From NCBI GenBank assembly GCA_951213105.1, contig OX578135.1, positions 160,261,250 through 160,325,249 of the forward strand: 64,000 nt of DNA, written 5' to 3'. Source of the DNA: Amaurobius ferox (taxonomy: Eukaryota; Arthropoda; Arachnida; Araneae; Amaurobiidae). The translations under genes were made by a program, and so were the position numbers. Positions 57,706-64,000 of this stretch are shown one piece after another (position 1 is the first letter of the stretch; each line of letters opens with the position of its first letter). Below the pieces are notes generated by a model that worked only from the letters and a program-made list of their open reading frames with translations, was not told the DNA's origin and did no database searches.

Positions 57706-58648
57706 TGTCTTTCCTTATATACATAATGTATAAGTAAAGTATTGTGACGGGGTCGAAAATTCGAATTCGAGTTTTCGACGGGAGAGCGCGTTTCAAACAT
57801 CCCTGATCACGAATCAAACTTTTTAGAAGTGATGTCTGTGTGTGTGAAAGTATGTGTGTGTGTGAAAGTATGTATGTGTGTGTGTCAGTGAGTCTGTGGA
57901 GGCGATAACTGATGAACGAATAAACCGATTCGAACGAAATTTGGTACAAAATTCACAATCTGTAAACACTGGAAACCTATTGTTTTTATACGCAATCGAA
58001 TGTTCAAAACCCCCCTAAATTTTCGAGTGAAATTTTGAAAAAATCGTCAAAAAATCAAAACCGCTAATAAAGTTACGCAAATAGACATTTCTTATGTAAT
58101 TTTTCATTAGAAAACGATTCACATAAATTTTAGAATGCTAACATGAACCGTTCTCGAGATATTGCACATTTTTTTAAAAATTATCAAAAAGTCATATAAA
58201 ATAAAAAAAAATATTTCCTATTGAGAAACATGTTCACTTTTCATATGTAATACCAATTGGGTGACATCATTCTCGTGGAACTAGCTCGTTCCATTCAGGA
58301 AAAAGATACTTTGAGTAATACTTTTGTATTTGAACGCCAATAGTCATTTATCTGCTGTAAAAATAACTTATTTCTCCATCCATAACGCTTGGCGAGATTT
58401 TGGCGACGAATTTGGCGGAATGTCGCCAACTTGGCGACATTTTTAATTGTTGCCAAATTAACAAAAATCTCGCCAAATGGATAAAAATGACGCTAAATCA
58501 ATGAAAATGAAGACTAATTGAAGAAAATTCAATATCTTGGAAAGAATATAAGTAACTACTATAAGTATAACATTTTTTTAACTGTAAAAGTAGTAAATTC
58601 ATTGCATTATATAAGGAAAGTCATGTATTGCCCACATCAGATTTTTTT
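57706..58648 (+). mobile_element. PAL element copy 6
   Basis: Complete copy with tip CTTTCCTTATATACATAATG, second palindrome (one mismatch), a GT microsatellite with AAAG interruptions (57835-57885), conserved body and far end CCCACATCAGATTTTTTT. Confidence 0.9.
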
Positions 58649-60702
58649 CATAGTGACCAGAAATTGAAAACTTGAGAAAAAAAATATTTGAGGTATTGAA
58701 CTTTATAAATTGGTTTGTAGAGGGTCTAGGGAAGCGTAAATTCATTGCTTGGTGTTAGTGGTTGGTATAGAATGTATGTTCTGATAAGTAGCTGTATTTA
58801 TAAGAAATAGTAATATTGCATGGGAGAGGGGTATGTATCGCATGGGTCTGTGTCTATTAGAAGCGGGTGGGAGGGTTGGCTGGAGTGATATCCGCCGGTT
58901 CCTGTTTCCTATGCATGGCCGAAGTGTACTTGGATGGTCGTAGCACGACAAAACGCGCAAATTTTGTTGGTAAATTAAAATATCCCAAGAACAGTTGATT
59001 GTACACCAATAAAGTTAATTAGGAACTTAGTTCTCTAACTTTATGGGTCATACAATTCATCTCCTAGAATATTTCTCTTCTGTGCAGGATGACATAAGAA
59101 ACACATTTTGTGTGTCTAGTCAATCTCAAGTCAGAGCTGGTAGAATGCTGGAATCGAAAATTCGAGATTTATAAATTTTTCGAATAAAATACCAAGATTT
59201 TATATTTTTCTCACTATTTATAAATCTCTCCCACGTGTATGCAAATTTTCGCCTCTTCAGCAATTTGAGCTATAAATTTATCACTTGTATGGCTTATCTA
59301 ATTGATATAGAAATAAAAAGTATGCTTAATGTTTCTTTTATATAGACTTTTCATAACGCGAAATGAATAAAACCACTTATATTAAACCTATTGCGCGGGA
59401 ATGGACGAGATAGTTCCATGGCATTATTAGAAAGTCGGCGTGATTTAAAAATGCACCATTGAGAAAATAATTCTTTTAATATAACTAATTTGATATAAAA
59501 TTAATATTTTATTCGTGTACTAGCAAAACAAATATGCATTAACAAGAAAGATCAATCATGCATAAAGCATTGATTATGAAACACATTTCAACTGAAATGC
59601 AATTTTACTTAAACATCTCTTAAATGTGATACATTTAGCGCTAATAAATTTTTAATTATCACAATACTACAATAATTTATTATATTTGAAACTTAAAACT
59701 TCATCAACAAAAATTAACTTTATTCAAATGACGTCATCGAAATATAAATCGTCTGACTCTCTATGTAAAAGCAGTGAATATTTCATTCATATCACTTTTA
59801 TTCCAGACGTCAAAGTTAAATAATTTTCCGTGAAAAAATGCAGCAATTCTTATACAACCCATTTTATAATCACTTGTTTGTATTCTGCATCCATTAAAAT
59901 TGGGCTTCGTTATAAAAATAATCGTTTGATGATCATTTAAGCTAAAAAAATATTGTGATTTCGTTGGCGTAGAATATAGATGCACAGAAAATACGCTAAA
60001 ACAAAGCGATTTCAGGACGGATGCAAAGCTGATATAACTTTTAAAGAACTTTAAAAATCACGATTTTTAGACTAAAAAAAAGATGGATGCCATATTTTAT
60101 TTTGAAGTGAGTCACGTGATCTCTTCATATAATATGGGTGTATTATTTTAATTTTGATTTTGAATACTACCGAATATATTTTGATGAAATTTTTTGACAT
60201 ATTTGGATAATTTGAATATCTCCTAAAATTTTCGAAGCAATTTGCGAATTTTAACTTTGTTTAAAAAATGTTTGAAAAATTAAGTCCCATAGGGTTCAAT
60301 GCATTTCACTTTTTCAAAACTCGGGTTCAATCCAAAACTAATTGGGTGATATTATTCATGCCCGTGTGTCCCACAGACCGTCTCAATGACATACTAAAAT
60401 TTCATTTTGATAAAGTCATTTTTACAGCAGTTGTCGCGTTTAAAATATGTTTGAGAAACGAAGAGAAGAAACGGAATATATATAACTGGCAGTCAGTTTT
60501 CTTACACAAGTATTTTATAAATCTCTACGCATTTGCATAAAATATATTTGCATAAAAACCTAAAACCTATCACAAATACTCTAAGGCGCGTCACACCTAT
60601 AAAATCTGAGTTCAAACATCCAAACTTCTTTGGTCATGGAATCTGCTTGTCATCAAGTTGTTAGATCTCACAGCACTCCCACACAGACGTGACCTAGTGC
60701 CG
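58649..60702. other. No supported gene
   Basis: AT-rich sequence except a G+C-richer patch at 58840-58960. The frames at 58742-58960, 59761-59985 and 60268-60540 have no recognised domain. Confidence 0.35.
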
Positions 60703-60775
60703 GGTCTTCAACTCCTATCGAGCTAAGGCTCCTAAATATACAGGCTGACGCAACCGCCATTTTCACTCCAACCTG
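60703..60775 (-). repeat. Inverted repeat arm flanking PAL copy 7, left
   Basis: On the minus strand: AAAATGGCGGTTGCGTCAGC, CTGTATATTTAGGAGCCTTA, GCTCGATAGGAGTTGAAGAC. This matches 61925-61990 on the plus strand with small indels. Confidence 0.65.
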
Positions 60776-60901
60776 TCCAATCCGTTTAGTCTATCTGTGC
60801 TATTTCAATGGCGCGCGCATGCTGTATGGCTGATATTTGATAAACAATTTAGCTGTAAAATAGATGCTTCTGCTTTTAAAAAATGGTACCGATCATTCAA
60901 G

Positions 60902-61827
60902 AAAAAAATCTGATGTGGGCAACACATGACTTTCCTTATATAATGTAATGAATTTACTACTTTTACAGTAAAAGAATAGGTTTTTCTTATAGTAGATACT
61001 AATATTCTTTCCAAGATATTGAATTTTCGACAATGAGTCGTCATTTTCATTGATTTAGCGCTATTTTTATCCATTTGGCGAGATTTTCGTTAATTTGGTA
61101 ACATTTCAAAAAGTCGTCAAGTTGGCGACATTCCGCCAAATTCGTCGCCAAAATCACGCCAAGCCTTATGGACGAAGAAATAAGTTGTTTTTATAGCAGA
61201 TAAATGACTATTGGCGTTCAAATACAAAAGTATTACTCAAAGTATCGTTTTTCATGAATGGAACGAGCTAGATCCACGAGAATGATGTCACCCAATGTAT
61301 CGCATGGTATTACATATGAAAAGTGAACATGTTTCTCAATAGGAAATCTTTTTTTTCATTTTATATGACTTTTTAATAATTTTTTTTAAAAATGTGCAAT
61401 ATCGAGAACGTTTCATGTTAGCGTTCTAAAATTTATGTCAATCGTTTTCTAATGAAAAATTACATAAGAAATGTCTATTTGCGTAACTTTATTAGTGGTT
61501 TTGATTTTTTGACGATTTTTTCAAAATTTTATTCGAAAATTTAGAAAGGTTCTGAACATTCGATTGTGTATAAAAACAATAGGCTTCCAGTGTTTACGGA
61601 TTGTGATTTTTGTACCAAATTTGGTTCGAATCGGTCCATTCGTTCGTCAGTTATCGTCTCCACAGACTCACTGACACACACACACACACACACACAGACA
61701 TCACTTCAAAAATGTTCGATTCGTGATCAGGGATGCTTGAAACGTGCTCTCCCGTCGAAAACTCGAATTCGAATTTTCGACCCCGTCACAATACTTTCCT
61801 TATACATTATGTGTATAAGGAAAGTAA
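60902..61827 (-). mobile_element. PAL element copy 7
   Basis: Complete copy in reverse orientation: AATCTGATGTGGGCAACACA at the left, body, (CA)n at 61674-61696, palindrome TCGAATTCGAATTTTCGA, and tip CTTTCCTTATACATTATG then TGTATAAGGAAAGTAA at the right. Confidence 0.9.
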
Positions 61828-61924
61828 TAGCCTAGAATGTTTTAATTTTCTCGATATCCCAATAAGAGGGCCAGAAAGTAACCTTATTTTCGCCGTGTAC
61901 AGCCATCGCTTCAACTGGGAGTCA

Positions 61925-61990
61925 AGATGGCCGCTGTTGCGTCAGCTTGTATATATATAGGAGCCTTGTATCGAGCACTGGATGAACCCC
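61925..61990 (+). repeat. Inverted repeat arm flanking PAL copy 7, right
   Basis: AGATGGCCGCTGTTGCGTCA, GCTTGTATATATATAGGAGC, CTTGTATCGAGCACTGGATG. The counterpart is at 60703-60775. Confidence 0.65.
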
Positions 61991-62389
61991 ATTTCACTGT
62001 CGGGTTTTCCTTCTATGGGCGTAATTCTTGGCCGAAATTCTGCTGCGAGTCATTTAAAATAAAACTACACGTTTTTACGTGTTTGTTGTGTTTTTGTTAG
62101 GGTTGATTAATAGGAGTAAGGTTCAAAATTTATTCATTTTTTAAAAAACTAAAAATAATTTCAATTCAGAAAAAAAAATGACAGATACGTGGACTGCAGA
62201 AATTACATTTACTGTGCCGGATGCTGGCCGGGGGACACTCCTGTTGGGCAGCCTTGGGCCAGTAGTTGAACTTGACTAGAGAACGACTAGTCGAGGTAAT
62301 TCTTTGCATAAAAAGAGTCTTAGCATGATGGGGAGCCATTTATTCATCTGGCCCAATATCGATTTCTGATTTCGGTTGAGTAAGTTTCT
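61991..62389. other. No gene seen
   Basis: No supported feature. Confidence 0.3.
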
Positions 62390-62835
62390 GAGACGAAGTT
62401 AAGTCTAATAGTCTAAAATTAGCGATTTAGTGTAGTAGCCGTCGTAGGGGTAATTTCCTCATCCTTCTACCTCTTTTTTCAAAGGATAGTGAACTATTTC
62501 ATAACTCGAGGCATTTCTTTTATTTTAAGAGTGGTGTAGCTGTAGCATAACTGGTGTGTCATCCAGGATGTCAGGGTTTGATTCGGGTGTTTTCGAGACG
62601 AAGTTAAGTCTAATAGTCTGAAATTAACGATTTAGTGTAGTAGCCGTCTAATTTTCCCATCCTTCTACCTCTTTTCTCAAAGGCGAGAGAAATGTTAGAT
62701 AACTCAAGAGGAATTTCTTTTATTTCATGAGTGCTGCAGCTGTAGCATAACTGATGTGTTATCCAGGATATCAGAGTTCCATTCCCAGTTACGGGTGTTT
62801 TCGAGATGAAATTATGTTTAAGAATGGGTAAGAAA
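62390..62835 (+). repeat. About 205-bp tandem duplication with Pol III-box-like words
   Basis: Units at 62390-62594 and 62595-62801, with a partial third from 62802. Each starts GAGACGAAGTTAAGTCTAAT (GAGATGAAATTATG in the third) and holds CATCCTTCTACCTCTTTT, GCTGTAGCATAACTG(G/A)TGTG and a B-box-like GGTTTGATTCG or AGTTCCATTCC. TAGCATAACTGG is close to a tRNA A box, but the A-to-B spacing (about 20 bases) is short. Possibly a tRNA-derived SINE repeated in tandem. Confidence 0.55.
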
Positions 62836-64000
62836 ATGTTTCACATCTGGTTTTCCAAGCCTTTGTAAATACGATCGCCCCTCTGGGCAACATGACTGTA
62901 TCTAAATTTGTGAATTAGAATTTCGTATATACATTTATCAGGGAAAGTCGCGGAAGAGGCCAATAATTCGAAATCTATTAGGGTTATCGCATAATTTCAA
63001 GCAGATGAATAGTAAACCTCAATGGCGCTACACGATGAAATAATTTTAGGGAACCTGCCCTCCTTTTTTTAGGGGGTGCGGGAGCTATCTCGCCTCCTGT
63101 TAGAGATAAGGAGAAAACTCACAAAGTTGTTACTCTCAAAAGATGAAAAGAAACGCTGAAAACATGTGTATACATCCCCTCCCCCCCCCACACACACCAA
63201 AAAAAAAACTAGAAGATTTAGAGAAGGGCCGGAATGAAATTGACTTTAACAAACACAAAATGAAAAATGTTCACCTTTACCAACGATGCATGCTTGCACA
63301 TGTGTAATAAGATATCTCCTCTTGTTTTTATAGTGTTTCTACTTTTACACTGTTACGTGCAGATTAATAAAATTGTCTCTTTTAAAATCATCATTTAGAG
63401 AGGTATTTTGGAGCTTCACTTTGTGAGACAAAATCGCGTAACACTAATTTTGCAACACTTGCAAAGTGTGAATGTCTCTTTCTCCTCTTTACATGCCTTT
63501 GCAGAGGTTGTTTTCTTAATATATCAAAAGTTACTTAACCCAAGCTTAGAATACTTGATATTTCGACTTTTCGGTCTAAGGGCAATAACACAAGACGGCA
63601 CTGTTTTAAATCAAAATCAATTTATTCGGGACTTTACAGAAATCACAGCAGCTTGCTGTTTAAAGCAACGTACAACATATATAGGTACTAATTGTTATTG
63701 CACATGCCCAGAATAATTTACACATCTACAAATTACTACAATATACTAGGATGGTGATAATACGCATTTACAGAGCGTATATGCTTACCCTGTATTGCGG
63801 CTACACTCCGAATACTAGGCGCTTCCTAGTCATCGTTGTATCGAATGGAGTTTCCTTCCACTGACTACTCGAATCCTTCATCGTCTACTTAAGAACACTT
63901 TTTTCATTCCAAGAACCCTCTACTCAAGAACCAACTACTCACGCAGATACTACTCAAGAACACTGAAAACCTCACGATCCGAAATATATTTCTATTCTAC
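62836..64000. other. No supported gene; possible minus-strand LTR-like stretch near the end
   Basis: A C-run and CA stretch lie at 63179-63197. On the minus strand, CCCGAATAAATTGATTTTGA (polyadenylation signal AATAAA at about 63620) is followed by GTGTTATTGCCCTTAGACC, which looks like the R/U5 zone of an LTR, but no LTR ends or second copy are in the window. The 102-codon plus frame at 63408-63716 has no recognised domain. Confidence 0.25.

Noticed and set aside
63408..64000. LTR retrotransposon end on the minus strand
   Set aside because: An AATAAA signal and an LTR-like composition are seen, but no paired LTR, primer site or coding region lies within the window.

Overview
This window reads as AT-rich, repeat-dense intergenic or intronic DNA from an invertebrate eukaryote, most likely an arthropod (an arachnid is possible but not shown). 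The evidence is the set of transposon families typical of arthropod genomes: a non-LTR retrotransposon with RT and RNase H, tRNA-derived SINEs with (CAA)n tails, mariner and Tc1 transposase relics, a hAT relic and TTAA-flanked elements. Nothing bacterial is present: no operons, ribosome binding sites or rRNA/tRNA genes. I recognise no intact host protein-coding gene. Nearly all the short open frames are shadows of repeats.

Layout. 1-657: end of a palindrome-tipped, microsatellite-bearing transposon family (called PAL here; Helentron/HINE-like by structure), which recurs seven times and covers about 10% of the window (1-657, 10623-11609, 21513-22563, 45690-46663, 54147-55125, 57706-58648, 60902-61827). 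1858-4730: a 5'-truncated LINE on the minus strand with a 17-bp target duplication. 5.98-9.7 kb: degenerate tandem repeats and tRNA-SINE insertions, including two places where SINEs re-entered the same target site. 9.8-10.3 kb and 55.17-55.67 kb: two copies of an unidentified dispersed repeat of about 507 bp. 12.5-13.2 kb: a dead mariner transposase. 19.1 kb: a further SINE. 20126-23265: nested TTAA-flanked elements carrying a 121-bp tandem array and one PAL copy. 24.5 kb and 45.3-45.7 kb: elements ending in CCCAAGTAGCAC. 26.4 kb: a 281-bp MITE. 27.84 kb: a mariner helix-turn-helix fragment. 29808-31768: a 2-kb Tc1/mariner-type element with very long inverted ends and a dead transposase. 32724-34472: a hAT relic with an 8-bp target duplication. 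35.67 kb and 37.7-38.6 kb: Tc1-type transposase relics. 39311-44510: a roughly 346-bp satellite array with a three-unit higher-order duplication. 56285-57200: a 69-bp minisatellite that makes a 322-codon open frame. 62.39-62.83 kb: a 205-bp tandem duplication with tRNA-promoter-like boxes.

The elements do not form a pathway. They record layered insertion, nesting and tandem amplification. The most distinctive items are the PAL family with two consecutive palindromes at one end, the repeated same-site SINE insertions, the TTAA-in-TTAA nest, and the satellite and minisatellite higher-order structure. Two weak hints of host transcription are listed with low confidence: a candidate terminal exon near 32.3 kb and a duplicated GTAAGT donor near 36.4 kb. 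All homology statements come from reading motifs by eye. No database search was run.
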